From a virus, in IMG/VR virus record IMGVR_UViG_3300040801_002731, positions 42,504-106,503 of that record: a stretch of 64,000 nucleotides of DNA; one strand, written 5' to 3'. Numbering within the stretch: the stretch's first letter is position 1; every line of letters starts with the position of its first letter. The notes beneath the pieces were generated by a model, which was not told where the DNA came from, ran no database searches, and saw only the letters and a list, made by a program, of their open reading frames with translations. This document shows positions 24,401-32,919 of the stretch, one piece after another. The translations under genes were made by a program, and so were the position numbers.

Positions 24401-26752
24401 CACCGGCCGGTCCAGCTTGACGCGCGTGGCCGTAGAGCCGGGCTCCAGGCGCCCAGAATAGCCCCACTGCGGCATGTCGTGCTGAACGAGAACGGTATCG
24501 CCCACGGTGCAGGCGATGGCCTCCAGCGGCGCATCGAACGTGACCGTCTGCTGAATCAGACGGTTGAGCGCCATATGGAAATAGCCCTCGAAACGAGCCT
24601 GCTCGTAGTGCGTGATGCCCGGCAGCGTGATGCTGGCAACCTTCTGCGGCAGACCGCGCGCGAGAGCCGTTTCGTCCACGACCCGGACGATCTTGCGCCG
24701 GAAGCCATCGTCCCGGTCGTAGTAGTTGATCTCGACCTCGTTGGCCCGGTCTTCCATCGACAGCCACTCGATGGCGAAGCTGTCCTTGATGATGTTGCCG
24801 GGGCCGAACATCATCGCCGGCGTCTCGGGCTTTTCGATCGCCAGGCTGTAGCGCGTGCCCACGCGCACGATCTGAGCATGACCGACGCGGAACACCATCT
24901 GGGCGGCATCCCAGACATTGGTCTTGAAATCGAAGATGCCGTTGAACTCGTAGCCGCGCAGCGCACACCACTCAGCCCACTCGAACCACTTGGGCATGTC
25001 GAAGCGCTCAAGTGGCAGGCCGGCGCCGTAGCGGTCGTTCGTCAGAATGTCGAGTGCGATCCAGGCCGGGTTGCTGGTCCAGGCCGTGGTCGTGTGATTG
25101 CCCAAATGGTCGTAGTGCGGCACCTTCTTGCCGCGCACCAGGGCGGTGATCTGCGGCACCGAATTGAGCTGTTCGGACAGCTTGATCTTCAGGCCATACC
25201 ATGCCGTATAGTTGTAGGCGACCTGCTCAGCAATCACCTCGCCGACGTCGGTCCAGGCCACCATGTCGAGCGTGCGGCCATCTTCGGACGGCGGCGCGTT
25301 ACGCTTGACGCGGATCTCGTAGAAGCCCTCATCGAGCGCCGGCGTCCAGTAGCTGCGGCGCAATGCCTTGCGCTGAGCGCCGACAATCTCGGGGCCTGCC
25401 TGGACGAGCGTCCAGGAGTTCGTCATGTTGCCGCCGGTGACCCGGATCTGATAGGCGGCAGGCGCCAGACCGCCGATCTCAAAAGTCTTCCGCTCGGCCG
25501 TGCTGCCACCGTAATACCAGCGGCTCTCGACCCCTGCGTCAGTGCCGAAGGTATGCCAGACCCCATCCGGGCCGGCATACTCGACGCGAACATCCCATGC
25601 GCGAACCGGGCGTGTATCTGTGTGATCACCACGTTCGTAATGGTAGAAATCGCCGGTGTTGAACAGCACAGGCTCAACCTCGACCCGCAACCCGGTGGAC
25701 CCTTCCGGCATCGAGGCGCTGCCCGACTGGATCCAGCTCGGCGTGGTCTGCATCGGCTGCCAGAAGGTCTCGCCGACCTGCCGATACTCGACATCCAAAC
25801 GCACGCCGCGCGGAGAGATCGAGCCGTCGTCCTCGATGTAGCCCAGGCCCTGCGGAAACACGACATCGACCCGCAGACCATCGACCTCGCCTTCGGTGGT
25901 GTGCGTTGCCCAGACGTCATGCGCCAGCGTGACGCCCTTGTTGATCTGCCGGATGGTCGAGGCAAACCATTCGCTCATCGTCTCGCGCGCTTGACCCATG
26001 CGGGAGCGCGTCTCGACCTCGATGAAGTTGCTGGCCGGCTGCTTGTTGATCTCGACGTTGGTGATGCTCTCGATGGGGCCTTCCGACACCACCGCCATCA
26101 TCTTCAGGTATTGGGTGTCGTCGACGTTCTCGGTCTGGATGGCGGTCAGGTTGCCGCCTGTGCGGAACTCGCCATAGACCACCGGCACGACGACATCTTC
26201 CGTCGCCGTGTTCTTGGCGCCGTCGATGCCGTAGCTCGGGCTCTCGGCGCTCAGGTCGGTCTGCTCGGGCGTCTTGGGCTTGGGTGGCGGCAGCAGGGCG
26301 TTGACCAACAGGCCGCCAACGGTCGTAACAAGCCCCGTGACGACGCTCGTGGCAACGCCGGCCATTGTGCCAGTCAGACCCATCGCGCCCACCAGCGGCC
26401 CTGCAACGGCCGCGGCAGCCACGGACACCGCGATCATCGCCACCATGCGCATGATCGACTTGCCATCTCCTCCCCCGCCTTCAGGGATGGCAACGACAAC
26501 GATGGTGTCGTTCGGCTTCAGGGTCGTGGTCGGCCAGTCGTCCCGCTCAATGGCCGTCTCGTTGACAGCCACGCCCCACTCGACGTGTTCCGGCAGACCC
26601 TCCAGATAGTCAGCCAGCGTCTTGCCGTCGGCCCAGACGATCCGACCGGTCGAACGCTGGTCGAGGCGCAGCGTGTTGTAGATGACGTGGCAGACGACGG
26701 ACGGCGTTTCGACGTCCTCAGTGGGCGGCAGCAGCGTGTCCTGCGAAGTCAT
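21413..26752 (-). CDS. Tail tip/central fibre protein (lambda J-like)
   Basis: 1779 residues from the ATG at 26752; an upstream TTG at 26761 is possible. An N-terminal region with a membrane-like Ala/Gly stretch (IAVSVAAAAVAGPLVGAMGLTG) precedes the J-type core (YGEFRTGGNLTAIQTENVDD, NVEINKQPASNF, WIALDILTNDRYGAGLP, ANEVEINYYDRDDGFRRK). Fibronectin III-like domains follow (PPEAPFNLTATGGIRLAILNW). A 300-residue repetitive coiled coil (SLAQSINTLSSELNGNIAILESNQQ) and a C-terminal beta domain complete it. It forms the tail tip and contacts the host receptor. The start overlaps the K-like gene. Confidence 0.9.
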   Translation of the reverse strand: MTSQDTLLPPTEDVETPSVVCHVIYNTLRLDQRSTGRIVWADGKTLADYLEGLPEHVEWGVAVNETAIERDDWPTTTLKPNDTIVVVAIPEGGGGDGKSIMRMVAMIAVSVAAAAVAGPLVGAMGLTGTMAGVATSVVTGLVTTVGGLLVNALLPPPKPKTPEQTDLSAESPSYGIDGAKNTATEDVVVPVVYGEFRTGGNLTAIQTENVDDTQYLKMMAVVSEGPIESITNVEINKQPASNFIEVETRSRMGQARETMSEWFASTIRQINKGVTLAHDVWATHTTEGEVDGLRVDVVFPQGLGYIEDDGSISPRGVRLDVEYRQVGETFWQPMQTTPSWIQSGSASMPEGSTGLRVEVEPVLFNTGDFYHYERGDHTDTRPVRAWDVRVEYAGPDGVWHTFGTDAGVESRWYYGGSTAERKTFEIGGLAPAAYQIRVTGGNMTNSWTLVQAGPEIVGAQRKALRRSYWTPALDEGFYEIRVKRNAPPSEDGRTLDMVAWTDVGEVIAEQVAYNYTAWYGLKIKLSEQLNSVPQITALVRGKKVPHYDHLGNHTTTAWTSNPAWIALDILTNDRYGAGLPLERFDMPKWFEWAEWCALRGYEFNGIFDFKTNVWDAAQMVFRVGHAQIVRVGTRYSLAIEKPETPAMMFGPGNIIKDSFAIEWLSMEDRANEVEINYYDRDDGFRRKIVRVVDETALARGLPQKVASITLPGITHYEQARFEGYFHMALNRLIQQTVTFDAPLEAIACTVGDTVLVQHDMPQWGYSGRLEPGSTATRVKLDRPVSMQSGKTYKFLVMHPALRRGTAAITMVTEKSILISGTPSGRVRRIKVGDRDLGVARIVAGTWSELILSEAPTGLSVGQTVELWDTDAIEEKSVSGSGEVTEISVALSQVPADFAHWMFGEVKKVAKPFRVQSMVGNGVETRTIKATEYVEEAYLDPENAGLPEGYSDLPVTIGHVVVDAVREEKLTPDGMVMRCWFSWRRPAYGVYAGADVYIGVNGDPLTLYTTVMSGGTTFSFDAGVGDMLQVRLVAIDKDGNKPPFETAPVFDYTVVGAGVPPEAPFNLTATGGIRLAILNWELPADPSIDHIEVWCSETPNREEASLVAHAYGTTHTVNGLRGIWDYWFWIRSANKAGLVSEWNSDMGTYVRTEPLDGGDIADAIIDSSHLIPELAEQLERIDVDAILNDIRVIQDEMTLVHDDVTTIHEELAGRVQAIIDNLGIPDVEGLSEDLLNALTLGYEHFEEIKANRGITDRRAAVVDTKVQELQTEDANLAEQVTTVAAEFDDKIALVNQNLNAQATEDAALAQQITELSVRVDEDIAAAINETNRVMASADQSLAESINTLSSELNGNIAVLQTNQQTLVENDQALAQNITTLSSQMDDSIAILESNDQALASNDQALATSIDTLSSELNGNIAILESNQQTLVDNDQSLAQSINTLSADFNDKYALIQSNTQALADADQALAQSINSLNATFNDNYAVLQNNQQILVNNDQSLASSIDSLGTRLGNAETAITNEQTARSTFDQAVVQDLNNLAAAINNNSAAITNEQNARASADGSLANNITTLQTAHNNMVTTVNQTVNAVNGLSGQYTVKIDNNGYVTGFGLASYPRNGTPYSEFIVRADAFAVVQPGYPGIVPFGVYGGRVTMDAAYIRDLSVDTIKIKNGAISQVAGASGSYTATAYINMVNSGTVTAWAFGQTEVSSAGDNPGGSVSITLNIDGHRSAQISQWVGGGGVSMSVMGAMWVNPGGHNAQVTVSGGSARGVVVVIMGLNK

Positions 26753-27137
26753 AGAAACCAATGACCCTCTTGTCCCAGAAGCTCAGACGTTCGATGCAGA
26801 CGCCGCCGGTGCCTTCCCAGGTGTGAACGAAGCGGTCATGTCGGAGCGTCATGCCGACATGCGCCCCGTAGCCCCTGATGCGGAACAGAACGGTGACGCC
26901 AGGGCGTTGTTCGACCGACACCCAGTCCTTCAGCCCAACGTCGACCAGACGCGCGATCTCGGCGATCTTGGTCGGACTGCGGACGTCCGGGATGATCACG
27001 CCTCGACGCCGATAAAGCTCCATGAGGAGACCGTAACAGTCGAAGGTGTCCGGCCCGCGTCCGCCGTAGGCGAAGGGCCTGCCGATCAGATCCAGTATAA
27101 CGGACTCGGAAAAATCAGTCAGCTTTGATTTATCCAT
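26718..27137 (-). CDS. NlpC/P60 tail-tip peptidase (lambda K-like)
   Basis: 139 residues. The NlpC/P60 core reads PFAYGGRGPDTFDCYGLLMELYRRRGV with catalytic Cys, and later GAHVGMTL with His. Such virion peptidases open the cell wall during DNA entry. The gene is in the lambda L-K-J order. Its first codons lie inside an operator-promoter (27094-27133) that would drive the tip and fibre genes. Confidence 0.87.
   Translation of the reverse strand: MDKSKLTDFSESVILDLIGRPFAYGGRGPDTFDCYGLLMELYRRRGVIIPDVRSPTKIAEIARLVDVGLKDWVSVEQRPGVTVLFRIRGYGAHVGMTLRHDRFVHTWEGTGGVCIERLSFWDKRVIGFYDFAGHAAAAH
27094..27133 (-). promoter_or_regulatory. Operator copy 6 with embedded promoter, inside coding sequence
   Basis: The operator ATCAGTCA-GCTT-TGATTTAT (27114-27133) covers the start codon of the NlpC gene. 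On the minus strand CTGACT (27117-27122) is followed after 17 bp by TATACT (27094-27099), so transcription would begin inside the peptidase gene and serve the J-like gene. Confidence 0.68.
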
Positions 27138-27753
27138 TGCGGAGCATCAAGCCCGGAAAGCCGCCGAAATTGGCCTGATTGCCCTTGTCGGAACACCCAC
27201 TGTCGCCCTGTAGGGTGTAATCGCAACTTGAAGCCGGGCCGGTATAACCACACTCGGCACTCTTGAAACGCCAGGGGCAGCGGTCCCGGAATTGCAGACG
27301 CCGCGGAAAGCGCAGCGTCAGCGGGTTCTCGGCGCCCAGAGTGAAGGTGACGACGTAGTTCTTGGCGCTCGCCTTCACGACCTTGAAGCGCTCGACCATC
27401 TCCGGCGGTTGATCGAGCGCGCCAGCATTGATGACGATGACCCGCACCTCGAAGCCGATGCCGCCGCCGAACTGCTGCATCTTCGCCTGGATGGCCTGGC
27501 TGTAATCGACCGCGGAAAGCTGGATTTGCGGCACCTCACCGGCGGCGCTCTCCAACTCGATGTCGAAGCTCGCCGAGACGAACTCGTGCCCGTTGAAGGT
27601 GACGTTCTCGCCATTGCGGACCAGACGCATGATGTCGACCAGCCCGCCGGTCACCGGGTCGATCACGTCGATCTCCAGAGCGACCAAGAAGGCGACGTCG
27701 GAGTGAATACGGTTGGCCTCGATGATGGTGGCGACCGAAAGATGCGCGGGCAT
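27130..27753 (-). CDS. Minor tail protein L-like (probable Fe-S protein)
   Basis: 207 residues. The N-terminal part resembles phage DUF2163/L proteins (FLVALEIDVIDPVTGG, MRLVRNGENVTFNGHEF). The C-terminus has four well-spaced cysteines (DRCPWRF, AECGYTGPASSCDYTL, DSGCSDKGN) matching lambda gpL, which binds an iron-sulfur cluster. Gene order M-L-K-J supports this. Confidence 0.83.
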   Translation of the reverse strand: MPAHLSVATIIEANRIHSDVAFLVALEIDVIDPVTGGLVDIMRLVRNGENVTFNGHEFVSASFDIELESAAGEVPQIQLSAVDYSQAIQAKMQQFGGGIGFEVRVIVINAGALDQPPEMVERFKVVKASAKNYVVTFTLGAENPLTLRFPRRLQFRDRCPWRFKSAECGYTGPASSCDYTLQGDSGCSDKGNQANFGGFPGLMLRNG

Positions 27754-28142
27754 CAGACCTCCTCGACCTTCAATGAATCAACGTCCCAGCGTCCACCGTG
27801 GCTCCCATCATCCAGAAGCACCGGCCCGATGTATTTGAAGCTCATGTTTGTGTCCTGTGTGAAGCGCACAAGCACAACTTCGTCTGTGATCGGCAGCGTG
27901 ACGTTGAAGCCCAGAGCGCTTCCCTTGACTGTGTTCCAGAAGTCTTCGAGCGTCTGCTTGTCGTCATCAGAGAGATTGGTAAAGCCAATGCTGAAAACCC
28001 GGCGAGGGCGACGATGATAACGCGGACGGGTGACCACATAGCCACCCTCCATTTCGTGAACCATCGCCGGGTTCTTTTGCGTCTGATCGAACTTCTTGGC
28101 GTCGATCCGCGCATTCAGCTCTGCGGGAAATTCCACCGTCAC
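27753..28142 (-). CDS. Minor tail protein M-like
   Basis: 129 residues. The pattern RRPRRVFSIGFTNLSDDDKQTLEDFWNTVKGSALGFNVTLPITDEVVLVRF is typical of lambda M/tail-tip adaptor proteins. It lies between tape measure and L, as in lambda, with coupled starts. Confidence 0.78.
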   Translation of the reverse strand: MTVEFPAELNARIDAKKFDQTQKNPAMVHEMEGGYVVTRPRYHRRPRRVFSIGFTNLSDDDKQTLEDFWNTVKGSALGFNVTLPITDEVVLVRFTQDTNMSFKYIGPVLLDDGSHGGRWDVDSLKVEEV

Positions 28143-31100
28143 GTCGCAAGGGCTCCCTTCAGACCTTCACGAAAACCGCCCGGCGTGCTGGCCGCCTGCA
28201 AGACGACATCCAGGATCATGCCGCGCGCGTCGATGCGCTGTTGCGTGCGGGCATCCATCTGCACACCAGACTGGTTGATGATGTTGACCTCGACCGGGCC
28301 GCTCTGCTGCGGGCCACGCGCCATCAGACCAAGGGCACGCATCTGCTCGGGCGTGAAGACGCCTTCGTCGCGCTTCAGAATGGTCGGCACCTCGTCGGTG
28401 CGCAGGCCAGCAATGCCGCCTTCGTGATACCGACGGGCGTTGTCGAACAGGCTCGCGGGCACGGTCATCGTGCCGGACACCTCGCGCCCAACGATGCCGC
28501 CCAGGTGGTTCTTGCCGACCTTGGCTGTGGCAGTCGTTCCGCCACCACCGGTATCGAACAATCCTCCGAGCGCATCGCCGATCCAGCCACCAATGCTATC
28601 AAGAACCCCGGAGCCGGCCTTGGCAATGGCCGCCTGACTCTGGATGCGCAGGATGTCGGCCAGCACGCTCTCGGCGAACTTGCTGAACTCGAACTTGCCG
28701 GTCTTGGCAAACTCGACGATGCCGTCGACCAGCCCGTTCAACCAGTCAGCGCCGGCGTCCTCCATCGCCTTTGCGGTGTTCTTCCACTCCCGGAACAGTC
28801 GCTTAATGGACCCTTCCATGTCGCGGTCGGCCTTGGCGCGAATGGCGGCGATATACGCCTGCACGTCGGCTTCGACCTCCTTGCGGTCGGCCCCTTCCTT
28901 GACCAGAACGTCGACCATCTGGCGCACCCGCTCCTCCTCCAGAGCAAGCTGGGCGCGGATGCGTTCCCGATCGTCTTCGATCAGGTCGAGGTTGATCTGG
29001 CGGGCCTGGTCGCGCCAGTCGATCCCCAGCTCAAGCAGGCGCTTGTTGGCGAGGCTCTGGCGCGCCCTGGAATTGGCTTCGAGGGCCTTTGCGTTCAGAT
29101 CAGCATTGGCAGCCGTGAGTTTCAGGTTGCGGTCAAGCTCGTCGAACTCGGCCGCCAGACCAGCAACGTCGCCCCGCGCCTCACCGAAGGCCAGAATGGC
29201 GCGCAGACGAGCCATCTCCAGGCCGGCATCTGCGGCCGCCTGCTCGATGTCCTTCAGCGCGTCCTTGGCGTCCTCGTATCGCTCCAGCTCATCGTTCAGC
29301 CGATCCAGTTCGGTCGCCATATTGCGCAGACGCTCGCGCTGCTCCGGCGAGGCGCCCTTGAACTCGGCATCGTGCTCCAGCAGACGATTGATCTCGGCCA
29401 CGGCGCCGGTGGCGCCACGCAGCTCGTCCTGCACTTCGGCGATCTGCATCCGCATCCGCTTGAAGCGCTCCTCGATGGGATTGCTGCCGGCGCCCTTGCT
29501 CGCCAGGTTAGCAAGGTCGGCCTCCAGCTTGGCCTTCCGAGCCAACAGCCAGTCGTCAAAGGCAGCTTCGATCTCGGCCCGCTTGGAGGCGTTCTCGACA
29601 GTCATGGCGATACGCATACGCCAGGCCGCCGCTTCCATCTCCAACTGCTTCTCAAGGCGCTCCCGATCGTCCTTGATCAGCTCGACGTTGATCTGCTGGG
29701 TCTCGTCGACCAACTGCTGGGCGATGTTCCCCACCTCGACGTCGGCCGCCACACGCATGATGGCTTCGATCTGCTTGCGCAGATTCTCCAGCTCCTCGGG
29801 CGTGCCCTTGGCCGTCATCAGGATCTTGGTCAGCTCGTCGCGGAGCTTGATCAGGCCGCCAGGGTCGCCATCGGACATGCCCGTGGCGACAGCGCGCCAG
29901 ACAACCTGCGCTTCACGCGAGAGATCCTCGAACTTTTCCGTCAGGCTGGAGACGGTCTTTTCCATCTCCTTCTGATCTTTCAGGGTCTGCGTGAGGCGAT
30001 CGACCTCGGCCGCCGCTTCACGCAGAGCCTTCGCCTCGTCCGGCGAAATGAGATTCAGCTCCTCAGCCGAGGCGATCAGCGCGTTGACCTTGGCAACCTC
30101 GGTGGTCTGCCCAGCCAGCTCCTCGCGCAACCTGACGGCCTTCTGGGTGAGCGAAGTCATGCGCTGCTCGATCTTCTCAAGCAGCTCCTTACCCTCGGCC
30201 TGACCCTGGTTCCAGATCACGTTCTCTTGCTGGAAGACCTCGATCATGCGCTGCTGTTCGCGCACGGACTGTTCCTGGTCCTCCTTCAGTTGGAGAAACA
30301 GCTCGCGTCCGGCCTTGGCCGTCATGGTATCGGCGCTCTCCATCATCGTCCGGGCCTGCTCGATGGCCCGCGCACGCAGAGCGGTCTCGGCCGCAAAGTG
30401 CGCCTTCATGATGGCGATCTGCTGCTCGTTGAGCGCCTTGCGAGCCTCAACGTCGTTCTCGTCGACCTGCTCGCGGTCCTTCTGAAGCTGTTCGATGGCG
30501 AGATTGTAGCTCACCCGGACATTCTTCAGGCCCTCGTTGATGGTCGCGTTGGTGCTACGAATGAGCCGATCGGCCGCGCGCTCCAAAAGGGCACGCTCTC
30601 CGTCGCTGGCGAGCTTGTCGAGACCCAGCAATTCCTTTTCGAGTTCGGCGATCTGAGCGCGCACCGCAGCAAGCTGTTCCTTGCCATACTCGCTCCAGTC
30701 GTTGCGCTCCCAATATGCTTCGCCCTGATTCCAGAGCGAATTGCCAGTGCGCAGCTCCTCCAGCTCCGCCTGAATCTCCTCGCGGCGCTTCTTCACTTCC
30801 TGAACGGCACGATCCGTGATCAGACCGTTCTCAATGTCCTCGCCGGCCTGCTTGGCCTTGCCGCCCATGAGACCGAAAACGTCGGTGAGGGCCATCAGAA
30901 TGCCAATGGCGATGCCGGCCGGACCCAGCGCGAAGCTGATCGCGCTGCCCACCAGCCGGAGGCCGCCGGCCAAAACACCCGATGCAACGGCCGCTGTCCT
31001 CATGCCCGCCGAAGCCGTCGCCATATCGGTCGTGACGCGCGCCACGCCCATCGAAAACGCCGCGGTGACACTTCCCAGCGTCCGCATCGGCGTGACGGCG

Positions 31101-32182
31101 CCGGCAATGGCGAGACCAATCGCTCGGATCCCATTGATCAGCGTGCGGCCGACAAACACGCCAGCCAAAACCGCACCCACCTGGAAAATCTCGTGGCGGT
31201 AATTCAGGATCGCCGGGATGGCTTCACGCACCTGTTCCGTGATGTATGCCAGACCATTGCCCAGGTCGGTGACGAACTTCTGCACGATGGGGTCACTGAA
31301 CAGGGCGTTCAGCTCCTGCATCCCCAGCTTCATTTGTGTGAAGAAATTCTCGATGCCTGCGTTGGTGGTCAGAAGCTCCTTCATGTTGGTGCGGAACAGC
31401 GCCACCTGGCCGTTGAAGGTCTCCATGAGCCGCGCACCATCGCCGCCATAGGTGCGCTTCATCTCATCGAACATCTTGGTCAGGGCAGAGGTCGCCTCGA
31501 CGGAGCCGGTCGAGACCTTCTTGACCAGCTCGGAGACGGTCAAGCCCATCGACCGGGCCATCAAGTTGATGGCCGTCGGCACGGCTTCACCGAGCTGTTG
31601 GCGCAGTTCTTCCATCGAGACCACGCCTTTACCGGCCATCTGCTGAATGGCGATAGCGGCGCGATGGAAAACTTCGGACGTGCCGCCGAAGGCCGACACA
31701 GAATCGCCCAGGGCGCGCAGAGAGCCGTCCATCGGATCCAGACCGCCGGCCTTGAACTTGACGGCCGCGTCGGTCAGGGCGTCGAAGGCGATCGGCATCT
31801 CCTTCGCCATGCCGCGAATGGAGTCAACAATGTCCTTGCCTTCCATGTCGCGCGCCAGAGCATCGCTCTGGTCGGAGAAGGTGGACATCATGACGGTCAT
31901 GCGTTCCATCTCGGCCTTGGCCTGAACGATCTGGCTGATCCAGCCACCCGTCACGCCATAGAGCGTGTAGAACGCACCGCGAATATGGGAAATCGTGAGA
32001 ACCAGGTCGCGCATCGCCGTGCCCAGGCCGGTGATGCGCCGCTCGATCCGCTCAACGGAAGCGGCCGTGCTGTTCACGTTTCGCTGGAAACGATTCACAG
32101 CATCGGCGGCATCTTCCATGCGTCCGGTGAACGAGCCGTCGTCCAGGTTCAGTTCGACGGCGATCTTTGCGACCCTGGTCAA
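28139..32182 (-). CDS. Tape measure protein
   Basis: 1347 residues; the only in-frame start after the upstream stop is TTG at 32182. The N-terminus has the tape-measure domain (GGLDPMDGSLRALGDSVSAFGG... KGVVSMEELRQQLGEAVPTAINLMARSMGLTVSELVKKVSTG). A Gly/Ala hydrophobic stretch (about 340-430) and long coiled coils follow. The C-terminus has the tail-tip-proximal GGGGTTATAKVGKNHLGGIVG region. By the usual rule of about 0.15 nm per residue, the tail would be near 200 nm. Long non-contractile tail is implied. Confidence 0.92.
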   Translation of the reverse strand: MTRVAKIAVELNLDDGSFTGRMEDAADAVNRFQRNVNSTAASVERIERRITGLGTAMRDLVLTISHIRGAFYTLYGVTGGWISQIVQAKAEMERMTVMMSTFSDQSDALARDMEGKDIVDSIRGMAKEMPIAFDALTDAAVKFKAGGLDPMDGSLRALGDSVSAFGGTSEVFHRAAIAIQQMAGKGVVSMEELRQQLGEAVPTAINLMARSMGLTVSELVKKVSTGSVEATSALTKMFDEMKRTYGGDGARLMETFNGQVALFRTNMKELLTTNAGIENFFTQMKLGMQELNALFSDPIVQKFVTDLGNGLAYITEQVREAIPAILNYRHEIFQVGAVLAGVFVGRTLINGIRAIGLAIAGAVTPMRTLGSVTAAFSMGVARVTTDMATASAGMRTAAVASGVLAGGLRLVGSAISFALGPAGIAIGILMALTDVFGLMGGKAKQAGEDIENGLITDRAVQEVKKRREEIQAELEELRTGNSLWNQGEAYWERNDWSEYGKEQLAAVRAQIAELEKELLGLDKLASDGERALLERAADRLIRSTNATINEGLKNVRVSYNLAIEQLQKDREQVDENDVEARKALNEQQIAIMKAHFAAETALRARAIEQARTMMESADTMTAKAGRELFLQLKEDQEQSVREQQRMIEVFQQENVIWNQGQAEGKELLEKIEQRMTSLTQKAVRLREELAGQTTEVAKVNALIASAEELNLISPDEAKALREAAAEVDRLTQTLKDQKEMEKTVSSLTEKFEDLSREAQVVWRAVATGMSDGDPGGLIKLRDELTKILMTAKGTPEELENLRKQIEAIMRVAADVEVGNIAQQLVDETQQINVELIKDDRERLEKQLEMEAAAWRMRIAMTVENASKRAEIEAAFDDWLLARKAKLEADLANLASKGAGSNPIEERFKRMRMQIAEVQDELRGATGAVAEINRLLEHDAEFKGASPEQRERLRNMATELDRLNDELERYEDAKDALKDIEQAAADAGLEMARLRAILAFGEARGDVAGLAAEFDELDRNLKLTAANADLNAKALEANSRARQSLANKRLLELGIDWRDQARQINLDLIEDDRERIRAQLALEEERVRQMVDVLVKEGADRKEVEADVQAYIAAIRAKADRDMEGSIKRLFREWKNTAKAMEDAGADWLNGLVDGIVEFAKTGKFEFSKFAESVLADILRIQSQAAIAKAGSGVLDSIGGWIGDALGGLFDTGGGGTTATAKVGKNHLGGIVGREVSGTMTVPASLFDNARRYHEGGIAGLRTDEVPTILKRDEGVFTPEQMRALGLMARGPQQSGPVEVNIINQSGVQMDARTQQRIDARGMILDVVLQAASTPGGFREGLKGALAT

Positions 32183-32194
32183 CTCACGACATCC

Positions 32195-32530
32195 TTACCG
32201 CAGTGTTCCCAATGCCTTCAGGTCACTCAGGCCCTCGCTGTCAAAGACCGGCTTCTCGACGAACACGGTGCCAATCTGACGATGCAAGCCCTCTACGAAT
32301 TGCTGCACCGCGTCAGAACTGCGAGCCTGCGACATGATCCCGGTCTGGAAGTGCCGCAGTTCTTCTTCTGCCGCGATCCGGCCGATGTTTCTGAACAAGC
32401 CCCAAAATGCCACGAGGGGTGTGTTCAGGACTTCCCAATAACTCAGCCCATAAAAACGCATGACGCGAGCGACAAGGAACGAGAAGTCAATCGCCTCAAT
32501 CTCGTCCCTGTCCTCGCCTGTTACTTTCCC
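32195..32530 (-). CDS. Tail assembly chaperone T extension, made by -1 frameshift from G
   Basis: There is no need for its own start: a -1 slip at GGGAAAG (32524-32530) fuses the G protein to ...VTGEDRDEIEAIDFSFLVARVMRFYGLSYWEVLNTPLVAFWGLF... about 110 residues long. This gives the GT fusion that helps assemble the tape measure. The TAA of G (32521-32523) follows the slip site immediately. This is the lambda G/GT architecture, with the same heptamer as lambda. Confidence 0.87.
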   Translation of the reverse strand, partial: GKVTGEDRDEIEAIDFSFLVARVMRFYGLSYWEVLNTPLVAFWGLFRNIGRIAAEEELRHFQTGIMSQARSSDAVQQFVEGLHRQIGTVFVEKPVFDSEGLSDLKALGTLR

Positions 32531-32838
32531 GACGCCTTTGCCTCCGCCGGCACTTCAGGCTCCTGATCGCGCAGAAACTCAAAAATGGCGTTCAGCTTGT
32601 CGAAGGTGATGGAGCGCAGTTCTTCCGGCGTCATGGTCGGGAACGCGCCGCAAATGGTTTCGATGATCATCTCGACCGCATCGCCGATGTCAGCATCGCC
32701 ATCCAGCCGGCGGGCCGTCTTCTGCTGCTCGATGAACTGACCCACGGACAGCGGACGCATCTCGTGGCGCTTGCCGTTCAGGACGATGGTCTTCTCGAAG
32801 CGAGTGGGCAGCTCATCCAGGTTCAAGAGCTTGGTCAT
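32521..32838 (-). CDS. Tail assembly chaperone G
   Basis: 105 residues from MTKLLNLDELP; the longer open frame upstream includes the operator and lacks a good ribosome site. It resembles lambda-type G chaperones (RHEMRPLSVGQFIEQQKTARRL... EMIIETICGAFPTMTPEEL). It sits between major tail protein and tape measure. Confidence 0.83.
   Translation of the reverse strand: MTKLLNLDELPTRFEKTIVLNGKRHEMRPLSVGQFIEQQKTARRLDGDADIGDAVEMIIETICGAFPTMTPEELRSITFDKLNAIFEFLRDQEPEVPAEAKASGK
32524..32530 (-). other. Programmed -1 ribosomal frameshift site GGGAAAG
   Basis: Read as G-GGA-AAG directly before the TAA stop; the -1 frame is open through the whole T extension. Lambda G/GT uses the same heptamer. Confidence 0.88.
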
Positions 32839-32896
32839 GGGCTCACAATTCCTTGGGTGGGGCGAGCGATGCCCGGTGCCGTTCTGGTCACCGGAC

Positions 32897-32916
32897 ATCA
32901 GTCAAACTTGATTGAT
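32897..32916. promoter_or_regulatory. Dispersed operator palindrome, copy 7
   Basis: ATCAGTCA-AACT-TGATTGAT, one mismatch from the palindrome. It is centred in the 81-bp gap between major tail protein stop and the G gene. TTGACT lies in it, but no -10 box follows at the right distance. Confidence 0.72.
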
Positions 32917-32919
32917 TGC

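Noticed and set aside
21485-26764. Long plus-strand open frames opposite the tail-tip gene (also opposite the tape measure and portal genes)
   Set aside because: They are antisense to clearly recognised proteins and arise from GC-rich codon use.
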